22,056 bases of DNA, taken from NCBI GenBank assembly GCA_903845465.1, contig CAIMXQ010000017.1, forward strand, positions 1 through 22,056. Reading direction: 5' to 3'. Position 1 is the first letter of the stretch. Every line of letters begins with the position of its first letter. This document shows, in pieces, positions 6,808-14,635 of the stretch. The DNA is from an uncultured Actinomycetes bacterium. Lineage in GTDB: Bacteria > Actinomycetota > Actinomycetes > Nanopelagicales > Nanopelagicaceae. The notes below the pieces were generated by a model, which saw only the letters and a program-made list of their open reading frames with translations, ran no database searches and was not told the origin of the DNA. A program made the position numbers and the translations under genes.

Positions 6808-8102
6808 TACGAGATAGCGCCTTCTACGCGGATAACGCTTGAAATTTTAGTCACCATCGGCATCTGCTTGAGAGCTTCAACAGTTGCTTTGAGTTCACCT
6901 TCTGTTGCGCGGTGAGTAACGATGATCAGTTCGGCATCTTGATGGCGTCCATTTTGATCGACAGTTTGAATAGATACGCCTTGATCAGCAAATACCTTTG
7001 CAATTGCAGCGAGAACACCTGATTTATCCTCAACTTCAAGGCGAATAAGGAACTTAGTCTTCGTAGTTTCAATCGGTGCAATATCGCGATCTGCATAATC
7101 TGTTTCGCGTTGCCCAATCGAGTTCAGCGCAATGTGTCTGGAGACAGCAACAATGTCACCAAGAATTGCAGATGCAGTTGGTTGTCCTCCTGCTCCGCGA
7201 CCGTAGAACATCAGTGGTCCTGCAGACTCAGCTTCAATAAAGACAGCGTTGAATGCATCGCGCACTGAAGCAAGTGGGTGGCTCTTATCAATCATCACAG
7301 GATGTACACGTACTGAAATTTCATCGGCAGGTGTGAGCTCTGCAATTGCAAGTAGTTTGATGACGTGATCCATCGATTTAGCAATTGCTACATCTTCTAG
7401 AGTGATCTTAGAAATTCCTTCGCGATAAACGTCGTCAACAGTCACACGAGTGTGGAATGCAAGTCCTGAAAGTATCGCCGCCTTTGCTGCAGCATCAAAG
7501 CCTTCAATGTCTGCGGTTGGGTCTGCCTCTGCATAACCAAGTGCCTGTGCCTCTTTGAGGACATCGGCAAATTCACGATTATCCTCATGCATCTTTGTCA
7601 GAATGTAATTTGTTGTGCCGTTTACGATACCCATGAGGCGTGTGACGAAGTCTCCTGCCAAAGAATCGCGCAGTGGTCGGATTATCGGAATCGCACCAGC
7701 AACAGATGCTTCGTAGTAAATATCTTCACCTTTTGCATATGCGGCGGTGAAGAGATCTGCGCCATGGCTTGCAAGGAGCGCCTTGTTTGCAGTCACAATT
7801 GATTTACGATTATTAATCGCAGTCATCGCAAGTTCGCGTGCCGGTTCGATGCCACCCATCACTTCAACGATGAGATCGATATCTGGATCGTTAACGATTG
7901 AAAAAGGATCGGTTGTAAAGAGTGCGGGGTTGAGACCTGGGTAATCTTTAATTGTGCGCACTGCAATGCGAGTGAGTTCGATCTTCACGCCGGCGCGAGT
8001 AGATAGCTCGGCAGTATCTTCGAGAAGAAGTCGGGCAACCTGGCTGCCGACGACGCCGCAGCCGAGCATGCCAACGCGAACTGGTTTATCTGCGGGGCTC
8101 AT
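6807..8102 (-). CDS. hom: Homoserine dehydrogenase with C-terminal ACT domain
   Basis: 431 aa, the usual monofunctional actinobacterial size. It reduces aspartate semialdehyde to homoserine, the branch point away from lysine. The N-terminal nucleotide-binding motif is GCGVVG at 14-19; TANKALL is at 104-110. The catalytic region ADPTADIEGFDAAAKAAIL holds Asp203 and Lys207. A C-terminal ACT domain (from about 348, with LIRLEVEDKSGVLAAIAKVF) is the expected site of threonine feedback inhibition. It starts 4 nt after the lysA stop, with only a weak ribosome site, so coupling to lysA is likely. Placing lysA and hom in one transcript means both exits from aspartate semialdehyde are expressed together, with flux presumably set by feedback on enzymes. 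Confidence 0.97.
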   Translation of the reverse strand: MSPADKPVRVGMLGCGVVGSQVARLLLEDTAELSTRAGVKIELTRIAVRTIKDYPGLNPALFTTDPFSIVNDPDIDLIVEVMGGIEPARELAMTAINNRKSIVTANKALLASHGADLFTAAYAKGEDIYYEASVAGAIPIIRPLRDSLAGDFVTRLMGIVNGTTNYILTKMHEDNREFADVLKEAQALGYAEADPTADIEGFDAAAKAAILSGLAFHTRVTVDDVYREGISKITLEDVAIAKSMDHVIKLLAIAELTPADEISVRVHPVMIDKSHPLASVRDAFNAVFIEAESAGPLMFYGRGAGGQPTASAILGDIVAVSRHIALNSIGQRETDYADRDIAPIETTKTKFLIRLEVEDKSGVLAAIAKVFADQGVSIQTVDQNGRHQDAELIIVTHRATEGELKATVEALKQMPMVTKISSVIRVEGAIS

Positions 8103-8106
8103 ATAC

Positions 8107-9447
8107 CTATTCTTTCACATCAAGTGAGAGCAGGTCTGCCTCATTTTCGCGACGGACAATTACGCGGGCTTTTCCATCTTTTACTGCAACTACGGGCGGT
8201 CTTGGCACATGATTGTAATTACTAGCCATACTTCGGCCATATGCACCTGTTGCTGGAGTTGCAAGAAGATCGCCAGGGGCAATATCTGAAGGCAATTGAA
8301 TTTCATCGATAACGATGTCGCCTGTTTCGCAATGTTTTCCAACAACGCGAGTCAAGGCAAGAGGCGCAGATGATGCGCGTTGTGCAATCACTGCAGTGTA
8401 TTCGGCATCGTATAAAGCGGTGCGTGCGTTATCGCTCATGCCGCCATCGACTGAGACATACTTACGAACTTTTCCGCTATCGATTACAACATCTTTCACG
8501 GTTCCCACTTCATACAAGGTAAACATTGTTGGCCCAACAATGTTGCGACCTGGTTCGAGTGAAACCACCGGGATCTCAAGGTTGTGTTGTGCGCACGCCT
8601 TCTGTACCGCTGCATGAATCTGCGGAAGAACATCCGCTGGCTCAACGGTGACATCTCCATCGATATATGCAATTCCAAAGCCGCCACCTAGATCGAGCTC
8701 GGGAAGTTGCGTGCCATATCCATCTCGGTATTTCGCCATAAAGCCAACGAGGCGATCTGTTGCAATCTCATGCGCCTCTGCACCAAATATCTGTGAACCA
8801 ATATGACAGTGAACACCGCGCAGTTCGAGTTGAGGATATTTTGACAGCGCTTCGACCGCAGCCCACGCAGCACCCGATGCAATAGAGAAACCAAATTTCA
8901 CATCTTCATGTGCAGTAGAAATCTTTTCGTGGGTATGGGCCTCGATGCCAGGTGTAAGTCGGAGCATGACCCCTTGGCGAACTCCATACTTGGATGCAGC
9001 GGCTGCAACTCGTTCGATTTCAAAGAGCGAATCCATCACGATAGTTTTGACGCCCACAGAGACTGCGCGATCTATCTCAGCAACCGATTTATTATTTCCG
9101 TGTACTTCAATCTTCTCTGGGTTGATTCCACCGGCTAGTGCGACGGCGAGTTCTCCCCCAGTGCAGACATCGATACCAATGCCAATATCTGCAATCCATT
9201 GCGCAACAGCAGTACAGATAAATGATTTCGCTGCGTAGTAGATGGTGCCGGCATGTGGACCGAATTGAGAATTTAGGCCGTTCTGCCACGCAAGTGCGCG
9301 CGCACGATAAGCATCTTCATCGAGAAAGAATGTTGGAGTTCCAAAATCTTTCGCTAGCTGCGCAGCCGGGATTCCGGAAAGTGAAAGAGTTCCACCTTGA
9401 AGAGATGCGTTCTTAGACCACATATTCATTGATGAGTTATTAGACAT
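8107..9447 (-). CDS. lysA: Diaminopimelate decarboxylase
   Basis: 446 aa. LysA decarboxylates meso-diaminopimelate to L-lysine, the last step of lysine synthesis. It is a fold-type III PLP enzyme, and the cofactor lysine is K74 in YYAAKSF. Other family marks are HCHIGSQ (213-219), the glycine loop LDLGGGFGI (251-259), EPGR (298-301), DGGMSDN (334-340), the active-site Cys-Glu (373-374 in GKHCETGD) and GAYGRSMASNYN near the C terminus. It starts 2 nt after the argS stop. The argS-lysA pair is conserved in actinobacteria; in Corynebacterium it is a known operon responding to lysine and arginine. An in-frame ATG at residue 7 or 9 could also serve as start. Confidence 0.96.
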   Translation of the reverse strand: MSNNSSMNMWSKNASLQGGTLSLSGIPAAQLAKDFGTPTFFLDEDAYRARALAWQNGLNSQFGPHAGTIYYAAKSFICTAVAQWIADIGIGIDVCTGGELAVALAGGINPEKIEVHGNNKSVAEIDRAVSVGVKTIVMDSLFEIERVAAAASKYGVRQGVMLRLTPGIEAHTHEKISTAHEDVKFGFSIASGAAWAAVEALSKYPQLELRGVHCHIGSQIFGAEAHEIATDRLVGFMAKYRDGYGTQLPELDLGGGFGIAYIDGDVTVEPADVLPQIHAAVQKACAQHNLEIPVVSLEPGRNIVGPTMFTLYEVGTVKDVVIDSGKVRKYVSVDGGMSDNARTALYDAEYTAVIAQRASSAPLALTRVVGKHCETGDIVIDEIQLPSDIAPGDLLATPATGAYGRSMASNYNHVPRPPVVAVKDGKARVIVRRENEADLLSLDVKE

Positions 9448-9449
9448 CG

Positions 9450-11096
9450 TTACATCCGATCCGGTGCTGAGACGCCAAGGAGATCAAGCCCATTTGCAAT
9501 AACCTGCATCGTTGCGGCGCAGAGAGCTGCTCGCGCTGAATGTATTGGTGCAATCGGTTCTTCACCCAGTGGGATAACTCGACAGTCCGCGTAGAAGCCG
9601 TGATACACCCCAGCAAGTTCTTCAAGATAACGAGCAACACGATGCGGTTCGCGGAACTGCGCAGCGCTAGCAACGACGCGTGGATATTCAGCGAGTGAAC
9701 CAAGTAATTCGTTCTCACGATCGTGGCTCAGTTGTGAAGGGTCAAATGTAGATAAGTCGGATGAGATTCCTAGTTCTTGAGTATTGCGCAGTACCCCAGC
9801 AATACGTGCATGCGCGTATTGCACGTAATAGACAGGGTTCTCATTTGTATTGCGGCGCAAGACATCGATATCCATGACCATCGGAGTATCTACGGGGTAG
9901 CGAATAAGTGTGTAACGCGCAGCATCCACGCCGACTTTTTCGACTAACTCTTCCAAAGTAATAATTGTTCCGGCACGCTTCGAAAGTTTAAGTTCCTCGC
10001 CACCTTCCATTATTTTTACAAGTTGGCCAATCATGATTTCAACGTTGTAATTGGCATCATCTCCGGCGCATGCTGCAGTGGCTTTCAGGCGATGGATATA
10101 ACCATGGTGATCTGCCCCCAACATATAGATACAGATATCAGCGCCTCGTTCACGCTTATTGATGTAATAAGCGGTATCTGATGCAAAGTATGTAAAGTCG
10201 CCATCTTCTTTGAGTATGACGCGATCTTTGTCGTCACCAAAATCGGTTGTGCGAAGCCAGACTGCGCCATCTAATTCAAAGACATGGCCTTGTGCGCGAA
10301 GTTTTTCAACCGCATGTTCAACGGCACCGGATTCGTGAAGCGAGCGCTCAGAGAACCAGATGTCGAACTTGGTATGAAATGCTTCAAGCACTTTTTGTTG
10401 CTGCGCCAATTGAACTTTATAAGCCGCTTCACGAAACTCTTCGCTCGTGGAAATTTGTGGGTTTGCAGCAACAACTTCCTTAGCAAGATCTGCAATGTAA
10501 TTTCCTTGGTAACCATCTTCAGGAATCGGTTTACCCTGGGCTGCCGCCTGAACCGATTGACCAAAGAGATCCATCTGACGACCGCGATCATTGATATAGA
10601 ACTCGCGAGTGACATGCGCACCTGCCGCGCTAAGGACTCGACCGAGTGAATCACCGACTGCTGCCCAACGGGTATGGCCCAAGTGCAACGGACCTGTTGG
10701 GTTGGCGCTAATAAATTCGAGGTTGATCTTCACCCCAGCAAGCGTTGCGCCACGACCGTATTCATATCTATTAGTAAGAATTGTGCGCACGAGTTCAGCT
10801 TGGTTTGCACGATCCAAGGTGATGTTAATAAAACCTGGGCCGGCGATATCTACTTTGGTAACTCCTGCAATAGATGCAATCGCGCTCTGCAGAATCGTGG
10901 CGATCTCACGCGGGTTCTTTCCAGCCGCCTTCGCCAACTGAAGCGCAATAGAAGTGGCGTAATCGCCATGGTCGCGATTCTTGGGGCGCTCAAGGGCGAT
11001 GCTGGCTGGGGGTTGACCCTCAAGATCTCCCCTCGAAAATGCCGCGGCAACGGCAGCCTGGATATCGGCTGCAAGCTGATCGGCAAGGCTAGGCAT
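9450..11096 (-). CDS. argS: Arginyl-tRNA synthetase
   Basis: 548 aa, a class I synthetase of normal length that attaches arginine to tRNA-Arg. The N-terminal Add1 tRNA-binding domain covers about 1-90 (including PGFINITL). The HIGH signature is HLGH at 138-141 in PTGPLHLGHTRWA. The KMSKS signature is the variant KLSKR at 370-374. The C-terminal all-helical domain ends in the expected -DRM. It is the first gene of the five-gene operon. The ATG at 11096 has no Shine-Dalgarno sequence; instead a TAACCT box ends exactly six bases before it, which suggests a leaderless mRNA starting at the ATG. Confidence 0.96.
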   Translation of the reverse strand: MPSLADQLAADIQAAVAAAFSRGDLEGQPPASIALERPKNRDHGDYATSIALQLAKAAGKNPREIATILQSAIASIAGVTKVDIAGPGFINITLDRANQAELVRTILTNRYEYGRGATLAGVKINLEFISANPTGPLHLGHTRWAAVGDSLGRVLSAAGAHVTREFYINDRGRQMDLFGQSVQAAAQGKPIPEDGYQGNYIADLAKEVVAANPQISTSEEFREAAYKVQLAQQQKVLEAFHTKFDIWFSERSLHESGAVEHAVEKLRAQGHVFELDGAVWLRTTDFGDDKDRVILKEDGDFTYFASDTAYYINKRERGADICIYMLGADHHGYIHRLKATAACAGDDANYNVEIMIGQLVKIMEGGEELKLSKRAGTIITLEELVEKVGVDAARYTLIRYPVDTPMVMDIDVLRRNTNENPVYYVQYAHARIAGVLRNTQELGISSDLSTFDPSQLSHDRENELLGSLAEYPRVVASAAQFREPHRVARYLEELAGVYHGFYADCRVIPLGEEPIAPIHSARAALCAATMQVIANGLDLLGVSAPDRM

Positions 11097-11102
11097 GGAG
11101 CA

Positions 11103-11108
11103 AGGTTA
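11103..11108 (-). promoter_or_regulatory. Probable -10 box for a leaderless argS operon transcript
   Basis: TAACCT on the minus strand, followed by TGCTCC and then the argS ATG. TANNNT with a six-base spacer puts the transcription start at or next to the A of ATG. The -35 position (GACCTT) is not consensus. A perfect CACGCGTG palindrome (11115-11122) lies in the -10/-35 spacer and could bind a regulator (inference). Confidence 0.6.
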
Positions 11109-11260
11109 CCCGCTCACGCGTGCGGAAGGTCGCCCATATATCAGCCAACCGTTATCAAATCGTTAGCCTACAAATTCGCCATTTTATGCGTGGGGCAATT
11201 ACCGTTACCTCACCCGTCGGGACCATAAACAGGAATGAAAAATCTTCTTTCTGGGTTCAC

Positions 11261-11276
11261 GACTTTTCGAAAGGTC
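11261..11276 (+). promoter_or_regulatory. Near-palindrome over the xylF ribosome site
   Basis: GACTTTTCGAAAGGTC is an almost perfect 16-base palindrome (one mismatched pair that is G-U in RNA). It contains the only Shine-Dalgarno-like AAAGG upstream of the ATG at 11286. It could be a protein operator or an RNA hairpin that hides the ribosome site; nothing else in the sequence decides between these. Confidence 0.35.
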
Positions 11277-11285
11277 TACAAAAAT

Positions 11286-12362
11286 ATGACAAAGCGTCGT
11301 AACGCAGTAGCAGCAGTTCTTGCAACAGCTGCTCTTGCACTCACAGGCTTCGTTGCTGCTCCTTCAGCTTCTGCTGCTGGCACACAGGTTGGCGTAATCC
11401 TTCCTGATGCTGCTTCATCAGCTCGCTGGGAAACAGCAGACCGTCCATTCCTTACAGCAGCATTCAAGGCAGCTGGCGTAACAGCTGACATCCAGAATGC
11501 AAATGGCGATAAGGCAAAGTTCGCAACAATCGCAGACCAGATGCTCGCAAAGGGCGTAAAGGTTTTGATCATGGCTGGACTTGATTCACCATCAACAGCT
11601 GCTATCCAAGCAAAGGCTGCAAAGGCTGGCGTTAAGACAATCGATTACGATCGTCTAACACTTGCAGGATCAGCTTCATACTACGTTTCATTCGATAACG
11701 TTGCAGTTGGCAAGCTTCAGGGACAAGGCATCAAGGATTGCCTTACTAAGGCTGGCAAGACAAAGGCTTCAATCGTTTACCTAAACGGTTCACCAACAGA
11801 TAACAACGCAACACTCTTCAAGCAGGGTTATGACTCTGTTCTTCGTCCATCAATCACTTCAGGTGCTTACAAGCTTGTTGACGATCAGTCTGTTCCAGAT
11901 TGGGACAACGCTAAGGGTGGAGTTATCTTCGAACAGCAGCTCACAAAGGCAGGCGGAAAGCTTGATGCAGTTGTATCAGCTAACGAAGGTCTTGGACTTG
12001 CAGCAGTTGCAGTTCTTAAGAAGAACAAGCTCAACGGCAAGGTATGCGTATCAGGTCAGGATGCAACAGCAGACGGACTTGCAGCGATCCTTACTGGTGA
12101 CCTTTCAAACACTGTTTACAAGGCTGTAAAGCAGGAAGCAAACGGAGCTGCAGCTCTCGCGATCGCATTGATCAAGGGAACTAAGGTTACAAATGCAACA
12201 GGAAAGACAAACGATGGAAAGCGCGATGTTCCATCAGTTCTTCTTGTGCCAGTTGGAATCACAAAGGCTAACGTCAAGGTTGTCATCGCTGATGGCTTCC
12301 AGACACGTGCTGCTGTTTGTAAGATTGCAACAGAAGCAGTTTGTAAGGCAAACGGTATCTAA
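11286..12362 (+). CDS. xylF: XylF-like sugar ABC transporter substrate-binding protein
   Basis: 358 aa from the ATG at 11286. An ATG 51 nt upstream is in frame but would bury the signal peptide, which starts MTKRRNAVAAVLATAALALT. The signal ends near ASA-AG (30/31) and has no lipobox cysteine. The mature protein is a periplasmic-binding-protein type 1 fold and matches E. coli XylF in several segments: RWETADRPF, YDR (121-123), SFDN (135-138), GSPTDNNATLF (168-178), SGQDA (256-260) and GLKDVPS-like GKRDVPSVLL. It should capture D-xylose or a related aldose outside the membrane. The C terminus carries two cysteines (AAVCKIATEAVC) not present in E. coli XylF. A strong hairpin after the stop probably lets this gene be made in excess over the ATPase and permease. 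The sugar is inferred, not shown. Confidence 0.9.
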   Translation: MTKRRNAVAAVLATAALALTGFVAAPSASAAGTQVGVILPDAASSARWETADRPFLTAAFKAAGVTADIQNANGDKAKFATIADQMLAKGVKVLIMAGLDSPSTAAIQAKAAKAGVKTIDYDRLTLAGSASYYVSFDNVAVGKLQGQGIKDCLTKAGKTKASIVYLNGSPTDNNATLFKQGYDSVLRPSITSGAYKLVDDQSVPDWDNAKGGVIFEQQLTKAGGKLDAVVSANEGLGLAAVAVLKKNKLNGKVCVSGQDATADGLAAILTGDLSNTVYKAVKQEANGAAALAIALIKGTKVTNATGKTNDGKRDVPSVLLVPVGITKANVKVVIADGFQTRAAVCKIATEAVCKANGI

Positions 12363-12409
12363 TTCATTAGATTCCATATGCATTACATAGCTTCATAAGC
12401 TAATGCTTA

Positions 12410-12445
12410 AGAATCCGGTCCGGGGATTACCTCGGACCGGATTCT
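12410..12445 (+). terminator. Intergenic attenuator hairpin between xylF and the ABC ATPase gene
   Basis: AGAATCCGGTCCG pairs perfectly with CGGACCGGATTCT. The loop GGGATTACCT adds three more pairs and leaves ATTA. TTGTTAG follows, a weak U-tract. The hairpin begins 48 nt after the xylF stop. It probably stops part of the transcription and shields the xylF 3' end, as is common between binding-protein and permease genes. Confidence 0.75.
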
Positions 12446-12493
12446 TGTTAGTAGGATAAGAAATATCTTTAACCCATTTATTGAGAGGCGCTC

Positions 12494-13243
12494 ATGAGCA
12501 CACCGTTGCTATCGCTTAAGGGAATCAACAAATCTTTTGGTCCAGTCCATGTTTTGAAGGATGTTAACTTCGATGTCTATCCTGGACAGGTAACAGCGCT
12601 TGTTGGCGATAACGGAGCAGGTAAGTCCACTCTCATTAAATGTATTGCAGGTATCTACACACCTGAAAGCGGAGACTTCATCTTCGAAGGAAATAACGTC
12701 ACAATCGATGGACCTAGAGCTGCCACCGCGCTCGGTATCGAAATTGTGTATCAAGATCTTGCTCTCTGCGACAACCTCGACATTGTTCACAATATGTTCC
12801 TAGGTCGAGAAGAGAAGAAGGGCGTCACTCTTAACGAAACTTCGATGGAATCGCTTGCTCGCAAGACTCTCGATGGGCTCAATGTCCGTACGGTAAAATC
12901 AATTCGTCAGACAGTTGCATCACTATCTGGTGGGCAACGTCAGACAGTTGCAATCGCTCGTGCAGTGTTGTGGAATTCAAAGGTAGTTGTTCTCGATGAA
13001 CCAACTGCAGCCCTTGGCGTTGCTCAGACCGAGCAGGTTCTCAACCTTGTTCGTCGCCTTGCCGATAATGGTCTTGCTGTTGTTCTCATCAGCCACAACC
13101 TGATCGATATCTTCCAGGTCGCTGACAACATTGCAGCTCTCTACCTTGGAAATATGGCAGCACAAGTGAAGAAGACAGATGTCACAACCAACCAAGTTAT
13201 CGAATTAATCACTACTGGCAAATCCGAAGGAGTGACTAAGTAA
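12494..13243 (+). CDS. Single-domain sugar ABC transporter ATP-binding protein
   Basis: 249 aa with one complete nucleotide-binding domain: Walker A GDNGAGKST (38-46), Q-loop VYQD (85-88), signature LSGGQ (144-148), Walker B KVVVLDEP (163-170) and switch His201 in ISHN. It energises import of the sugar bound by the upstream binding protein, through the permease encoded next. E. coli XylG and most ATPases of this CUT2 family are about 500 aa with two fused domains; this is half that length, like FrcA of the rhizobial fructose system, and presumably works as a homodimer. A GAGAGG ribosome site lies 4 nt before the ATG. The stop overlaps the permease start (TAATG). I leave the symbol blank because xylG would imply the dual-domain protein. 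Confidence 0.93.
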   Translation: MSTPLLSLKGINKSFGPVHVLKDVNFDVYPGQVTALVGDNGAGKSTLIKCIAGIYTPESGDFIFEGNNVTIDGPRAATALGIEIVYQDLALCDNLDIVHNMFLGREEKKGVTLNETSMESLARKTLDGLNVRTVKSIRQTVASLSGGQRQTVAIARAVLWNSKVVVLDEPTAALGVAQTEQVLNLVRRLADNGLAVVLISHNLIDIFQVADNIAALYLGNMAAQVKKTDVTTNQVIELITTGKSEGVTK

Positions 13244-14466
13244 TGACTACTCAATCTTTGTTAGAGAAAGAGACTCTCAAGGGAGCAGCCTCTAACTACC
13301 TCTCTCGAGTTAAAGCTGGCGATATTGGCTCACTTCCAGCTGTATTGGGACTTGTTTCACTCGTCGCAGTATTTGGCGCTATGTCTGAGTTCTTCCTCAC
13401 CAATCGCAACTTTGCAAATCTGCTGACACAGGCAGCGCCCGTGATGGTGATTGCGATGGGACTTGTCTTTGTTCTCCTACTTGGAGAAATTGATCTCTCA
13501 GCAGGGTATGCATCAGGTGTATGCGGCGCTGTGCTCGTGCTGCTTGTTACAAATCATGGATGGAGCTGGTATTCCGCGCTCGGTGCAAGTATCGCGGTGG
13601 GTGCAATTCTTGGAACTCTCATTGGAACCTTGGTATCTAGGCTCGGAATCCCATCATTCGTTGTAACTCTGGCTGCATTCCTTGCATTCCAAGGTGTACT
13701 TCTCTTGCTTGCTGGCGAAGGGGGAACAATTCCGATTGCAGATAAGACAATCTTGGCTGTAGAAAATAGCAATCTCTCACCAATGCAAGGTTGGATTCTC
13801 TGGGCTGTGACTTCAGCGCTCTATGTCGTGAGCGGACTTAATCGAATCAATTCACGACGCAAAGCAGGACTTGTTGTTGAATTAACACAACTCTGGGTGA
13901 TGAAAACTGCCGCACTTCTGCTTATTACCGGTGGGGCTGTCTACACACTCAATCAGGAACGTGGCCTCTCAGCAGCTAACAGCACAAAGGGTGTTCCTTT
14001 CGTTGCTCCGTTAATTCTCGTAATTTTAGTTGTGGGAACTTTCGTTCTCTCGAAAACAGCATTTGGTCGACACATCTATGCAGTCGGTGGAAATGCTGAA
14101 GCTGCACGTCGTGCAGGTATCAATGTAAAGCGTGTTCGCACTATCGCTTTCGTGCTCTGTTCAGCACTCGCATCGATTGCAGGAATGCTCTTCGCATCTC
14201 GCATGAATTCAATCTCTCCATCAACTGGTGGATCTTCCACGCTTCTCTATGCAGTGGGTGCAGCTGTGATCGGAGGCGTCTCACTCTTCGGCGGTAAAGG
14301 TCGCATGCGCGATGCAATTCTCGGTGGCCTCGTCGTTGCCGTAATTGATAACGGTATGGGGCTGCTCGGTTATGGCGCTGGAATTCAGTACCTCGTCACA
14401 GGCGCAGTTCTACTGGTATCTGCAGGCGTCGACGCAATTTCACGTCGTGGAGCGTTAACAAACTAA
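13243..14466 (+). CDS. xylH: XylH-like sugar ABC transporter permease
   Basis: 407 aa, strongly hydrophobic, with about ten predicted membrane segments. The family motif EIDLS at 82-86 (LLLGEIDLSAGYASG), the IPSFVVTLAAFLAFQGVLL segment, AFGRHIYAVGGNAEAARRAGI and the C-terminal VIGGVSLFGGKGR with VAVIDNGM all parallel E. coli XylH. It belongs to the BPD_transp_2 (ribose/xylose) permease family. It forms the membrane channel, probably as a homodimer with two ATPase subunits. Its ATG overlaps the ATPase stop by one base, so the two are translationally coupled and made in equal amounts. Substrate is inferred from the xylose-type binding protein; other pentoses or hexoses remain possible. Confidence 0.92.
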   Translation: MTTQSLLEKETLKGAASNYLSRVKAGDIGSLPAVLGLVSLVAVFGAMSEFFLTNRNFANLLTQAAPVMVIAMGLVFVLLLGEIDLSAGYASGVCGAVLVLLVTNHGWSWYSALGASIAVGAILGTLIGTLVSRLGIPSFVVTLAAFLAFQGVLLLLAGEGGTIPIADKTILAVENSNLSPMQGWILWAVTSALYVVSGLNRINSRRKAGLVVELTQLWVMKTAALLLITGGAVYTLNQERGLSAANSTKGVPFVAPLILVILVVGTFVLSKTAFGRHIYAVGGNAEAARRAGINVKRVRTIAFVLCSALASIAGMLFASRMNSISPSTGGSSTLLYAVGAAVIGGVSLFGGKGRMRDAILGGLVVAVIDNGMGLLGYGAGIQYLVTGAVLLVSAGVDAISRRGALTN

Positions 14467-14481
14467 GTAATAAGCACCGAT

Positions 14482-14510
14482 TTGTTGCATCAGCGAAAGA
14501 CGCGTAGCCT
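14482..14510 (+). promoter_or_regulatory. Promoter of tRNA-Leu
   Basis: TTGTTG (14482-14487) and TAGCCT (14505-14510) are spaced by exactly 17 nt and would start transcription about 10 nt before the tRNA. This is the best-formed -35/-10 pair in the window. Confidence 0.6.
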
Positions 14511-14522
14511 TTCGCCTGCAAC
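14484..14522 (+). other. Interrupted inverted repeat between xylH and tRNA-Leu
   Basis: GTTGCA/TGCAAC and GCGAAAG/CTTTCGC form a 13-bp stem with a TCA/C internal loop and a nine-base apical loop, 17 nt after the xylH stop. There is no U-tract. It overlaps the tRNA promoter. It may be the end-of-operon structure for xylH, a processing stem, or an operator. Confidence 0.5.
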
Positions 14523-14526
14523 TCCA

Positions 14527-14608
14527 GCGGGAGTGGTGAAATGGCAGACACGCAAGTCTTAGGAACTTGTGCTCCGGCGTGCGGGTTCAAGTCCCGCCTC
14601 CCGCACCA
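14527..14608 (+). tRNA. tRNA-Leu, anticodon UAG
   Basis: The acceptor arms GCGGGAG and CTCCCGC pair perfectly, and the CCA end is encoded (14606-14608) after discriminator A. The anticodon stem CAAGT/ACTTG encloses the loop CTTAGGA, giving anticodon TAG for CUA and other CUN leucine codons. The T arm is GCGGG-TTCAAGT-CCCGC. A long variable arm (about TGCTCCGGCGTGC) marks it as a class II tRNA, as expected for leucine. Confidence 0.96.
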
Positions 14609-14635
14609 GAAGTACGCAATCGAGAGAGATTAACT

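Noticed and set aside
10284..11228. Long plus-strand frames opposite argS (121 and 184 codons)
   Set aside because: They overlap a fully conserved synthetase on the other strand; compositions are odd and they start inside the coding region.
14567..14635. In-frame extension of the HhH protein beginning inside tRNA-Leu
   Set aside because: It would translate the tRNA 3' half; the ATG at 14636 has its own purine-rich ribosome site and a sensible N terminus.
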